DNA of 64,000 nt, taken from contig JANVAS020000239.1 in NCBI GenBank assembly GCA_027563935.2, positions 2,356,001 through 2,420,000 of the forward strand, given 5' to 3'. Each line of letters starts with the position of its first letter. Positions within the stretch are counted from its first letter, which is position 1. Source of the DNA: Costus lasius. Lineage: Eukaryota; Streptophyta; Magnoliopsida; Zingiberales; Costaceae. Shown piece after piece: positions 35,104-45,089 of this stretch. Under the pieces are notes generated by a model. That model worked only from the letters and a program-made list of their open reading frames with translations. It did not search any database and was not told where the DNA came from. Made by a program: the position numbers and the translations under genes.

Positions 35104-36732
35104 AGATCTAAGGGTTATCAACTTGCAAGCATGTTGTTTGTTTGTTTGTTTGCGCATGTTCTAGAAGTTTTCCAAAACTTATATCTTGCGTGCATGATTA
35201 GATCTAAGGTGCCACTATATTAAATCCTTAGATGGGTTGATAGGGTTGAAAGCATCTTCTAGGTTAGATCCAACTAGTCTGATCAGACCATCTGACAGCC
35301 TAGATGGGTTGACCTGATAGCACCTATGCGCAAGCACAAGGTGGCTATGGGTTGACTGCATCTAGGGCGTGTAGCGAGGTCTGGTTGAGACACTATTGAA
35401 CACACATGAGTTAGGCCCGGGGTCACACCCGCTTGCCAAAACTCATGAGGGTGGTTCAGCCCTTGGCGCATGCATGGTTGACCATTAGGTCAACACGGGT
35501 CAGTTAGGACTCGGTGCATGCAAGGGCAAAGGATCTAACTAGATGGATGAGTGGATCCCCATCAATGGACCATTGTAAGGTTATAGGGCTCATAAGGAAA
35601 TTAAAATTGATGCCATGGGGTGTTTCAAAATTTATTTCCTGATTGGATCACATGTTGATTGAACCATATGCTTGTTTATTTAGTCTTATGTGGGTTGCCC
35701 TATTGTGTGCTGTGCTGGGGCCTGCGTGCCTGGTAATTTATAAGTTAAATTTATTGTGGTCTGCGAATCACTTTTTCATTAATTTATTGTATATTTGACC
35801 TGCGAGTCAAAGCTTGTCTAGATAGATCAAATTGTATTTGATTAGACAAGAGCACAAATGCACACATCCCAAAGGAGCATTCAGCTGGTGGCGCACCTGA
35901 GGTGCTCTTGGCGCTAGGGCCCTGGATTGGACCAGATGAGATGCAAAAGAGCTCAAGTGAAGACTTAAGGAAAATTAAGGTCTTACTAGGGTTCATGGGC
36001 TTTTACCACATAAGATCATGCTTTCTATTTATTGTTTAAATAATTAGAATTGCATGTTTAAGTTTATCTTCTGCTATCACCATAGGACTTGCATGATAGT
36101 GAAGAAGATAAAAGACCGTTAAAATCCAACGCTAATATATCAAGCTCGTAAGCCTTCTGACGCGAAACCTCGCCGTTCTGACTATCGTTGGAGCCGTGTT
36201 GAACCCACTCAGTGGGCACGTCCATCTATCTTCAGACGGTGCTGGATTTCACCTGCGTGTTACAGAGTTGGGATTTATCCCCTCTCGTTGCTCAGCATAG
36301 CACGTGGTGGTCCAGGGAGTAGGTCAGGTCAGCTTGACCATGTAGGCTGCATATGTGGCGCATATGGTAGCACATGGAGGCAGCCATCTGTGGGATCAGA
36401 GACTGTGTTGTACCAACTCAGTTGGCACAGTCTGCTGGATTGCCCAGATGAAGGGGAATCGCACGGGTTGGCGATTGGCTGGGACAGCCTACCAGAAATT
36501 AGTGCTTGTCATCTCTGTGCATCTTATCTCGCCTGAGCGGGACGCGGAGACCAAGTATGAAATCTGGATCCCATCTCACTAAAAGAGTGTTACTCTTTCG
36601 GACTGTTTACTGGATTTTTCAGTCAGACAAAATAGTGAGAAAAGAATCTTTCTTAAGTCCTGGATTGATTCTGAACATTGATACTGACCTTGCTGTTCTT
36701 GCTTGTTGTAGATTCCTGCAGCAACGAACACC

Positions 36733-39700
36733 ATGAGCTTCAATGTGCGATCCCTACTGGAAAGGGAGAAGTTTGCTGGGCCGAACTTCTCTGACTGGTT
36801 CGGACACCTTAAGATCGTTCTTAAGGCAGAGAGGAAACTGTATGTCCTCGAGACGGCGATACCGCCGCAGCCCGCTCCGAACGCCGCAAGGGCGGTTCGG
36901 GATGCCTATGAAAAGCACGTCAATGATAGCATTGATGTCGCTTGCCTGATGCTAGCGTCTATGACGCCACCGCTGCAGCGTCAGCATGAGGATATGTCCG
37001 CTATAGAGATTATAGCGAACCTCAAGATGCTGTATGCTGCACAGGCGAGGACTGAGCGCTATAATCTGACGAAGCTCTTCTTTCAGAGCAAACTGGCTGA
37101 AGGGAGCCTAGTGGGAGCTCACGTGCTCAAGATGATTGGGCACAAGGAGGCTCTGGAGAAACTGGGGCACACCATCAACCAGGAGCTTGCTGTAGATATT
37201 ATTCTGCAGTCTCTTCCACCTTCTTTCGATGCGTTCATCATTAACTTTAATATGAACAAAATCGATTGTACGCCGGCAGAGCTGTTGAATATGCTCTTGA
37301 CTACTGAGGAAACTCTGAAGGGTAAGCCTTCAACCTCTGTCTTGTTGGTTCCTTCTAGGAACAAGAAGAAGGGGAAGAAGGGCAAGGCCCCTGTCAAGAA
37401 TTACAGCAAGGCGCTGAAACAGAAGGTGAAGCGGTCGAAGGACAACAGGTGTTTCCACTGTGGCCAGCTTGGTCACTGGAAAAAGGACTGTAAAGCGCTC
37501 CAAGGAGATAAGAGGGGAAGCGTTGCTTCTAGCTCAGGTATATTCGTGACGGAAGTCATGGTTTCATCTTCTTCTATTTCATGGGTGTTGGACACTGCAT
37601 GTGGAGTTCACATTTGTTCAAATGTACAGGAACTCAAGAGAAGAAGGCAGGTGGGACAGCATGAGGTAGACCTACGAGTCGGAAACGGGGCACGGGTTGC
37701 TGCTGTTGCTGTAGGAGACTATTTCATTACTTTACCATCTGGCATTGTATTAGAATTAAACAATTGTTATTTTGTACCCAGTATTACCAAGAATATTATC
37801 TCTATTCCTGCTCTTGTCAGGAAAGGATTTGCCTTTGAATGCAAGATTTCAAAGTGTATTTTGACTTATGATAATATTGTGTATGCAACTGGTTCAATTA
37901 ACAATGGGTTATTCATGTTGGACATGGAATATTCTATACAAAACATTGATAATAAGAAAGCCAAGTATGCTGATGACAGCACCTTGCTTTGGCATAGTCG
38001 TTTAGGCCATATAAACGAGAAGCGCATTAAGCGGTTGCATAATCATGGACTGCTGGGATCATTCTCCTATGAGGAGATTGATACATGCAAAGCTTGTTTA
38101 ATGGGTAAAATGACGAAGTCACCTTTTCCTAATAAAGGTCAGAGGGCTTCAGGTTTACTTGACCTTATACACAGTGATGTGTGTGGGCCGTTTAGTAAAC
38201 ATGCCAGAGGTGGCTATCAGTACTTCATTACCTTTACTGATGATTTCAGTAGGTATGGTTATGTCTATCTGATGAGACATAAGAGTGAATCTTTTGACAA
38301 GTTCAAAGAGTTCAAAAATGAAGTACAAAATCAGTTAGGCCGAAATATCAAGGCACTTCGTTCTGATCGAGGTGGAGAATACCTAAGTCATGCGTTTACT
38401 GACTATCTGAAGGAGTGTGGGATCATCTCACAGCTCACTCCACCAGGAACACCGCAGTGGAATGGTGTGTCCGAGAGGAGAAATAGAACGTTACTTGATA
38501 TGGTTCGTTCTATGATGAGTCAGGCTACTCTACCGTACTCCTTTTGGGGTTTTGCACTGGAGACAGCTGCAAAGGTACTAAACCGAGTGCCATCCAAGGC
38601 AGTTTCAAAGACGCCATATGAGTTATGGTATGGGAAACAGCCTAGCTTGACATTTATCAGGATCTGGGGTTGCGAGGCTTATGTCAAAAAGCTCGCCTCT
38701 GGGAAACTGGAGAGCAGATCTGATAAATGCATCTTTGTCGGTTACCCTAAGGAAACTAAGGGTTATTATTTCTACGATCCCAAAGAGAACAAGGTTTTTG
38801 TTGCTCGGACGGCCATATTTCTTGAGAAGGAATTTCTTCTGCAAGAGGCCAGTGGGAGAGAAATAAAACTGGATGAGAATCCAGAGGAAGGACAAAGTGC
38901 TCAAGCACAGTTGGATGAGCCTGAGCCGGTAGATCAGGTTATTGAACAACCTGAGGCTCAAATAACACGGGAACCGCGAAGATCGGGAAGGATCCGTCGA
39001 CAGCCTGAGCGCTATGACGGAGTCTACATCATTGATAATGATGAACCCCTTACTTATGCGGATGCGGTCAGTGGACCGGAGTCAGCTAGATGGCTTGAAG
39101 CTATGCGAGCCGAGATGGACTCCATGTCAGATAACCAAGTCTGGGATTTGGTTGATCTGCCTTCGGGAGTAATCCCTATAGGCTGTAAATGGATCTTCAA
39201 GAAGAAGATTGACATGGATGGTAACGTGGTTACCTATAAAGGCAGGCTAGTTGCGAAAGGTTTCAAACAAATCTACGGGATAGATTATGATGAAACTTTC
39301 TCACCTGTAGCTATGTTTAAGTCTATTCGGATTCTTTTCGCGATAGCAGCATATTACGATTATGAGATCTGGCAGATGGATGTGAAAACAGCTTTCCTTA
39401 ATGGAAATCTGGATGAGGATGTGTATATGACACAACCTGAAGGTTTCACTAATCCATCAGATCGTCATAAAATATGCAAGTTAAAGAAGTCCATTTATGG
39501 ACTGAAACAAGCATCTAGGAGCTGGAATATTCGTTTTGATGAATCAATCTCTGAGTTTGGTTTCATCAAGAACGAAGATGACCCGTGTGTGTATAAGAGG
39601 TTTAGTGGGAGCGTGATTACATTCCTAATCCTCTACGTCGATGACATCTTGATCATTGGAAATGATATTCCTGAACTGCATGCTGTTAAAGCATGGTTAG

Positions 39701-40617
39701 GAAAATGTTTCCAGATGAAAGATCTAGGAGAAGCAGCCTATGTGTTGGGTGTGAAGATCTACAGAGATAGATCTAAGAGGCTTCTCGGGCTGTGCCAGAG
39801 TACTTACATCGATAAGGTCCTGGAGAGATTCCATTTAGAGAATTCTAAACGTGGATATCTTCCAGTCAGACATGGTCTGAATCTTTCAAAGAGTCAGTGT
39901 CCACAAACACAGACTGAGAAAGATGAGATGGACAATATGCCTTATGCTTCGGCTATTGGGTCCATTATGTATGCGATGTTGTGTACTCGCCCAGACGTCG
40001 CTTACGGGTTAAGCGTGACCAGTCGATTCCAAAGTAATCCAGGTTTGGCGCACTGGATTGCAGTCAAGAACATCTTAAAATATCTGCGGAGGACCAAAGA
40101 TATGTTCTTGATATATGGTGGTCAGGAAGAACTCAGTATAGAGGGATATACTGATGCTTCATTCCAGTCGGACCAGGATGATTTCCGATCGCAGTCAGGC
40201 TATATTTTTAGCTTGAATGGTGGAGCAGTGGTGTGGAAGAGTTTCAAACAGTCAACTGTTGCTGATTCCACAACAGAAGCCGAGTATGTTGCAGCCTCGG
40301 AAGCATCCAAGGAGGCAGTGTGGATTCATAAGTTCGTGAGAGAACTTGGTGTCGTTCCTTCGAGTGCCGATCCTTTGGTTATCTTCTGTGATAACACTGG
40401 AGCAATCGCACAGGCAAAGGAACCACGGTCGCACCAGAAGTCCAAGCACATACAGAGACGGTTTCACTTGATCCGGGAGATCATTGATCGTGGCGAGATC
40501 AAGATTTGCAAGGTTCATACAGATGACAATCTGGCAGACCCGCTTACCAAGCCTCTGGCGCAGCAGAAGCATGAGCAGCACTGTAATAATATGGGTTTGA
40601 GATTTCTCAACCATTAG
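36733..40617 (+). CDS. Copia element D: gag-pol polyprotein, intact
   Basis: 1294 residues, ATG to TAG, no stop or frameshift. Gag occupies about 1-255 with zinc knuckle CFHCGQLGHWKKDC at 240-253 and a Lys-rich stretch before it (RNKKKGKKGK). The protease active-site Asp is at 287 in LDTACGVHIC (DTA, where most copia proteases have D-S/T-G). The integrase zinc finger runs from His 421 (LWHSRLGHIN) to CKACLMGK, with the catalytic triad D482, D545, E581. Reverse transcriptase has QMDVKTAFLNG and catalytic YVDDI with D970 and D971. RNase H begins near D1141 (YTDASFQSD). The precursor would form virus-like particles in the cytoplasm, copy the RNA to DNA and integrate it in the nucleus. The ATG is chosen because the frame is open and Gag-like from there and lies just after the conserved CAACGAACACC. 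Gag and Pol are in one frame, so any excess of Gag would need regulation not visible here. Confidence 0.97.
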   Translation: MSFNVRSLLEREKFAGPNFSDWFGHLKIVLKAERKLYVLETAIPPQPAPNAARAVRDAYEKHVNDSIDVACLMLASMTPPLQRQHEDMSAIEIIANLKMLYAAQARTERYNLTKLFFQSKLAEGSLVGAHVLKMIGHKEALEKLGHTINQELAVDIILQSLPPSFDAFIINFNMNKIDCTPAELLNMLLTTEETLKGKPSTSVLLVPSRNKKKGKKGKAPVKNYSKALKQKVKRSKDNRCFHCGQLGHWKKDCKALQGDKRGSVASSSGIFVTEVMVSSSSISWVLDTACGVHICSNVQELKRRRQVGQHEVDLRVGNGARVAAVAVGDYFITLPSGIVLELNNCYFVPSITKNIISIPALVRKGFAFECKISKCILTYDNIVYATGSINNGLFMLDMEYSIQNIDNKKAKYADDSTLLWHSRLGHINEKRIKRLHNHGLLGSFSYEEIDTCKACLMGKMTKSPFPNKGQRASGLLDLIHSDVCGPFSKHARGGYQYFITFTDDFSRYGYVYLMRHKSESFDKFKEFKNEVQNQLGRNIKALRSDRGGEYLSHAFTDYLKECGIISQLTPPGTPQWNGVSERRNRTLLDMVRSMMSQATLPYSFWGFALETAAKVLNRVPSKAVSKTPYELWYGKQPSLTFIRIWGCEAYVKKLASGKLESRSDKCIFVGYPKETKGYYFYDPKENKVFVARTAIFLEKEFLLQEASGREIKLDENPEEGQSAQAQLDEPEPVDQVIEQPEAQITREPRRSGRIRRQPERYDGVYIIDNDEPLTYADAVSGPESARWLEAMRAEMDSMSDNQVWDLVDLPSGVIPIGCKWIFKKKIDMDGNVVTYKGRLVAKGFKQIYGIDYDETFSPVAMFKSIRILFAIAAYYDYEIWQMDVKTAFLNGNLDEDVYMTQPEGFTNPSDRHKICKLKKSIYGLKQASRSWNIRFDESISEFGFIKNEDDPCVYKRFSGSVITFLILYVDDILIIGNDIPELHAVKAWLGKCFQMKDLGEAAYVLGVKIYRDRSKRLLGLCQSTYIDKVLERFHLENSKRGYLPVRHGLNLSKSQCPQTQTEKDEMDNMPYASAIGSIMYAMLCTRPDVAYGLSVTSRFQSNPGLAHWIAVKNILKYLRRTKDMFLIYGGQEELSIEGYTDASFQSDQDDFRSQSGYIFSLNGGAVVWKSFKQSTVADSTTEAEYVAASEASKEAVWIHKFVRELGVVPSSADPLVIFCDNTGAIAQAKEPRSHQKSKHIQRRFHLIREIIDRGEIKICKVHTDDNLADPLTKPLAQQKHEQHCNNMGLRFLNH

Positions 40618-40620
40618 ATT

Positions 40621-40637
40621 AAGTGCAAGTGGGAGAT
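40621..40637 (+). other. Polypurine tract of element D
   Basis: AAGTGCAAGTGGGAGAT abutting the 3' LTR. Confidence 0.88.
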
Positions 40638-42291
40638 TGTTGGGGTATGCCCTTAAGGCTAATGTTTGAGGCCTTTGGGATTGTAATAGTATCATGTAAT
40701 AAACTGTTGTGTTTATAAAGGCATGGTTATTATTCAGGTTGTTACCTTGTCTGCTGTAATAAGTGTACTTCTGAATAATGTCTCAACGCTGTTCAGCTAG
40801 GCTGACAGTCTATATGTCCTTAGTCGAGATATCTTGGTGAACATGAGACAACCTTGATATGATTGAGACTAATATGTGTGCTAATCTTATAGGATGCTTC
40901 GAGCATGGAATAAGATGTAGACTCATGGGTACATTGGATGTACTGGACAGACCCTACTGGGATATTCCATTGCTTGTCACAATGTGAATGATCCTTATAA
41001 GCAGCAAGTGGCACATGTCCTTTGACTTGAGATCACTTGTGTTTCTAAATGATGATTGTCATTGTTTTGAGGTAGTTCAATATCATTTGAAACATAATGA
41101 TTATAGACTATCTTGGATGGTGAGCTTGAGTCAGGTTAGGGCTCTTGTGATAGATAAAGGATTGCCGTCTCCTTGTTCAAGGAGTGTGATGTTCTAAGGG
41201 GCCCCCCCCCCCGATATGAGATGATTGAGGAAGTGTATGGCCATACCCAGATGACTATGTTCATCTGATCTAATCATGCTCATCATATTGGAGTTACAAG
41301 CTTGACCCGCTTGTCCAATAAGAACATCCAGTGGCAAAGGACACATGTATGCCAAGTGAGTTGATTCACACTTGTGCTATGGTTTGGGTGGAGTCTTGGA
41401 AGACTCTTTCCTTTATATCGGGAGACAGTGATGTGTTGCTAGATACCCCTCACTGATCGTGATAACGTAAGTTATCGTTACCGACATTTAGAGGAAACCC
41501 TCAGGGTCGCACAATTTGATGATATGGCTTACTTAAGTCAGATCGTGTGGACTGAACTGTTTAGACTCAGTTTAAACGAGTTCAGACTCTGATTGTAAGT
41601 GAGATCTAGTCTGATCATGTTTGATTGATTGGGGCTTGAGATCGGTAAGCTTCGATCGAGAGTTTGGATGCTAGATCATAGAGATCAAGAGCATCAAGAG
41701 ATGAATGGTTAGATCTTGAACCATTTGGTTCAAAGAGATCTAGACCATGGCTTGGGCTGGTTTAATGAACCGAATTGGGTTGAACCTAATTGACTTGAAC
41801 CGGTTCACATGGGTGAACGTATGGTTCAAGGTGTAAAGGCTTGTTGGGCGGTTTTTCCTTCAAGTGAGCGCATGGCTTGAAAACCTTCCATTTATGGAAG
41901 TGTAACGCCATGACTTGATTGGAGAAGGCTTAACTCAAATTGGTTTTTCGGAATTGTCATCTTCGTTGGACGAAAGAGGATTCTAGGAGACGATAGCTCT
42001 CGGCCAAGCACATCTCAACACACGACAAGGACATTGGGATCTCTTGCTAGCACAAGGAAGATCCTAAAGGGTAGCCACCCCTCATCTTGTGTGCGAATTT
42101 GAAGAGGAGACCTATTTTGATCTCTTGCTTCCAAGCCGCCACCCTCTTCATGGCTTTGGTATGAGTTCTCATAACTTCAAGTTGATCATATAGTTATCAT
42201 ATTCGATCTTGTTTAGAAACCCTTTTTCGCCATGCTTGTTAGAATCGCAAGTTTAGGGTTTCTTCCCCCCTTTGAATTAGGGGTTCCTTCA
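40638..42291 (+). repeat. 3' LTR of copia element D
   Basis: 1654 bp, nearly identical to the 5' LTR. The differences I saw are two extra C in the GGGGCCCC run, taacGcaaat/taacTcaaat, caagcGcatc/caagcAcatc and one T/C near the end. TATAAAGG at 40714-40721; stem-loop at 41461-41476. Confidence 0.96.
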
Positions 42292-43251
42292 GTTTCCAAC
42301 TCGTAGGTCCACCTCATGCTGTCCCACCTGTCTTCTTCTCTTGAGTTCCTGCACATTTGAACAAATGTGAACTCCACATGCAGTGTCCAACACCCATGAA
42401 ATAGAAGAAGCTACCATGACTTCAGTCACGTAAATACCTGAGCCAGAAGTGAAAGGCTTGCTTCCCTTCTTCTCTCCTTGGAGCGCTTTACAGTCCTTCT
42501 TCCAGTGACCCAGCTGGCCACAGTGGAAACATCTGTTGTCCTTTGACCGCTTCACCTTTTGTTTCAAAGCCTTGTTGTAGCTCTTGATAGGGGTTTTGCC
42601 CTTCTTCCCCTTCTTCTTATTCCTTGAAGGAACCATTAAGACAGAGGATGAAGGCTTTCCCTTCTCAAGAGTCTGCTCTGTGGTGCAGAGCATGTTCAGT
42701 AACTCTGCCGGAGTACAGTCGATCTTGTTCATATTAAAATTAATGATGAACGGATCGAAAGAGGCCGGGAGAGACTGCAGGATAATGTCTACAACAAGTT
42801 CCTGATTGATGGTGTGTCCCAGTTTCTCTAGAGCCTTCTTGTACCCAATCATCTGGAGTACGTGAGCTCCCACTAGACTGCCTTCAGTCAGTTTGCTATG
42901 AAAGAAAAGTTTCGTCAAGTTATAGCGTTCTGTCCTTGCCTGTGCAGCATATAGCATCTTGAGATTTGCTATAATATCAATAGCAGACAAATCCTCATGC
43001 TGACGCTGGAGCTCTGGCGTCATTGACGCAAGCATAAGGCAAGCGACATCAGTACTATCACTGACGTGCTTCTCATAAGCATCCCGAACCGCCCTTGCGG
43101 CGTTCGCAGCAGGTTGAGCCGGTATTGCCGACTCAAGGACATACAGCTTCCTCTCAGCCTTAAGCACAATCTTAAGCTGTCTGTACCAGTCTGAGAAGTT
43201 TGGCCCAGCAAACTTCTCCTTTTCCAATATGGATCGCAAATTGAGCCCTGT
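42292..43251 (-). pseudogene. Copia element C: gag and protease start, with the start codon lost
   Basis: Reads leftward as the first quarter of the C polyprotein: gag with FAGPNFSDWYRQLKIVLKAE, the zinc knuckle CFHCGQLGHWKKDC and protease VLDTACGVHIC, ending at VDLRVGN where D is inserted. At 43251-43249, where D, G and E have the ATG, this copy has ACA, and the next codons are also changed. The next in-frame ATG is about 65 codons in, so a normal Gag start is not available. With the stop at 33156-33158 the gene is doubly defective. Confidence 0.9.
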
Positions 43252-45075
43252 GGTGTTCGTTGCTGCAGGAATCTACAACATTGCAAGAACAACAAGGTCA
43301 GTATCCATGTTAGAATCAATCCAGGACTTAAGAGTGATTCTTTTCTCACTATTTTATCTGACTGAAAAATCCAATAAAACAGCCCGAAAGAGTGAAACTC
43401 TTTTAGTGAGATGGGATCCAGATTTCATACTTGATCTCCGCATCCCGCTCAGGCGAGATAAGATGCACAGAGAGTTCAAGCACTAATCACTGGTAGGCTA
43501 TCCATGCCAATCGCCAACCCGTGCAATTCCCCTTCATCTAGGCAATCCAGAAGACTGCGCCAACTGAGTTGGTACAACACAGTTTCTGATTCCTAAGATG
43601 GCTGCCTCCATATAGCTATCATATGCTCAATATGTAGCCCATATGGTCAAGCTGACCTGACCTACTCCCTGGACCACCACGTGCTATGCTGAGCAACGAG
43701 AAGGGATAAATCCCTACTCTGTAGCATGTAGGTGTAATCACACACCGTCTAAAGATAGCTGGGCGTGCCCACTGAGTGGGTACAACATGGCCCCAACGAT
43801 AGTCAGAACAGTGAGGTTTCGCATTAGAAGGCTTTCGAGCTTGATATTTCGTTGGATTTTAACGGTCCATTTTATCTTCAAACTATCATGTAAGATCTAT
43901 GATGATAGCAGAAGAATAAATATACTTGTGCTAATATTACTTAAAACAGTAAGTAGAAAGCACAATGATCTTATGTGGTAAACGCCCATAAAAGCCTAAG
44001 TAAAACCCTAGTTTTACACAAGTCCTCACTTGAGCTCTTTATGGGTCTCTTTCACTTCATCTGGCCCGGCCTGGGCCCAAGGCGCCCTTTGCAGCCTAAA
44101 TGCGCCCACCAGACTGGTTGCGCCTTTTCTAGAGTCGAACTCTAGACCCACCACCTGGTGAAGCCACTTGCTGCAAGCGTCTCTGCCATGTGTGCTTTGT
44201 GCTCATGTCTGATCAAATTACATTTTTAATCTATCTAGACAAGGTTTGACTCGCAGGTCAATTATACAATTTTCATAAATTAAAGTGTGATTCGCAGATC
44301 ACAGCAAAATTTATAAATCAATTCCAGGCGCGCAGGCCCCAGCACGGCACACAAATAAGGGCAGCCCACATAAGATTAAATAGACATCCATTCACCATGA
44401 TAAACAAGCATCCATGTGATCCAAACAGAAAATAAAATTTTGAAAACCCATGGCATCAATTTTATTTCCTTATGTGCCCTACTACCTTACAACGGTCCAT
44501 TAATAGGTATCCACTCATCAGACCAAGTCAGACCCACTGCCCTTGCACGCACCCAGTCATAACTGACTTGTGTCGACCTTGTGGTCAACTATGCATGCCT
44601 TAAGGGCTGAACGTCCCACATGATTTCTGGCAAGCGGGTGTGACCCCGGGCCTTAATCCTGATCGTTCACCAGGCGCCTCAATCAGACATCGCTACACGC
44701 CCTTCTGCAGTCGACCTATAGCCACCTGTATTGCTTGCGCACAGGTGCTATCTGGCCGACCCATCTAGGCTGTCAGATGGTCTGATTAGGCTGTTGGGTC
44801 CAGACTTTGACTAATGACTTCAACCCTATTAACCCATCTAAGAGTTTAAAGCAGGCGCTTAGATAGATCTAAATGAGGGGGCGCGCATGAAGTAAATTTT
44901 TGTTTGAAAAACATCTATGAAACATGCGTAATCTTTAAACAACATGGATACATGCGCAAACACAATATGTAATCTTTTCATCAAGTAAGCGCATGTGAAC
45001 ATGTAGAAGATCTATCCTATAAATCAAACATGGATCACATCAAGGCAATCATATGCAACAAGTCAAAATAAACCT
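43252..45075 (-). other. Untranslated leader of element C
   Basis: No supported gene. Leader hairpins are present (plus-strand coordinates): CCAACTGAGTTGG at 43560-43572 and CCCACTGAGTGGG at 43768-43780. A tRNA T-arm-like inverted repeat CTAGAGTCGAACTCTAG is at 44129-44145 within the module of about 60 bp missing from G and D. Confidence 0.8.
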
Positions 45076-45087
45076 GCTCTGATACCA
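45076..45087 (-). other. Primer binding site of element C
   Basis: TGGTATCAGAGC on the minus strand, two bases from the 5' LTR. Confidence 0.95.
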
Positions 45088-45089
45088 AT

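Larger units (their letters stand above)
34836..36732 (+). other. Untranslated leader of element D
   Basis: About 1.9 kb with no conserved coding frame. It contains a 27-bp tandem repeat, two copies of a U5-like hairpin (listed separately), and three leader hairpins: CCCACTCAGTGGG at 36204-36216, CCAACTCAGTTGG at 36413-36425 and CGCCTGAGCG at 36530-36539. It lacks the tRNA-like module of E, F and C at about 35880. The end has TTGTTGTAG and TTCCTGCAG, which resemble splice acceptors, followed by CAACGAACACC and the ATG. Confidence 0.8.
33170..42291 (+). mobile_element. Copia element D, complete and apparently intact, nested in C
   Basis: 9122 bp, TG...CA ends, identical target duplications GTTTC at 33165-33169 and 42292-42296. 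All parts needed for retrotransposition in cis are visible: two LTRs, primer site, leader, one uninterrupted gag-pol frame and polypurine tract. By eye the LTRs differ by about three substitutions and a 2-bp difference in a C-run, the lowest divergence in the window. It lies within the protease region of C, in the opposite direction. Confidence 0.97.
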
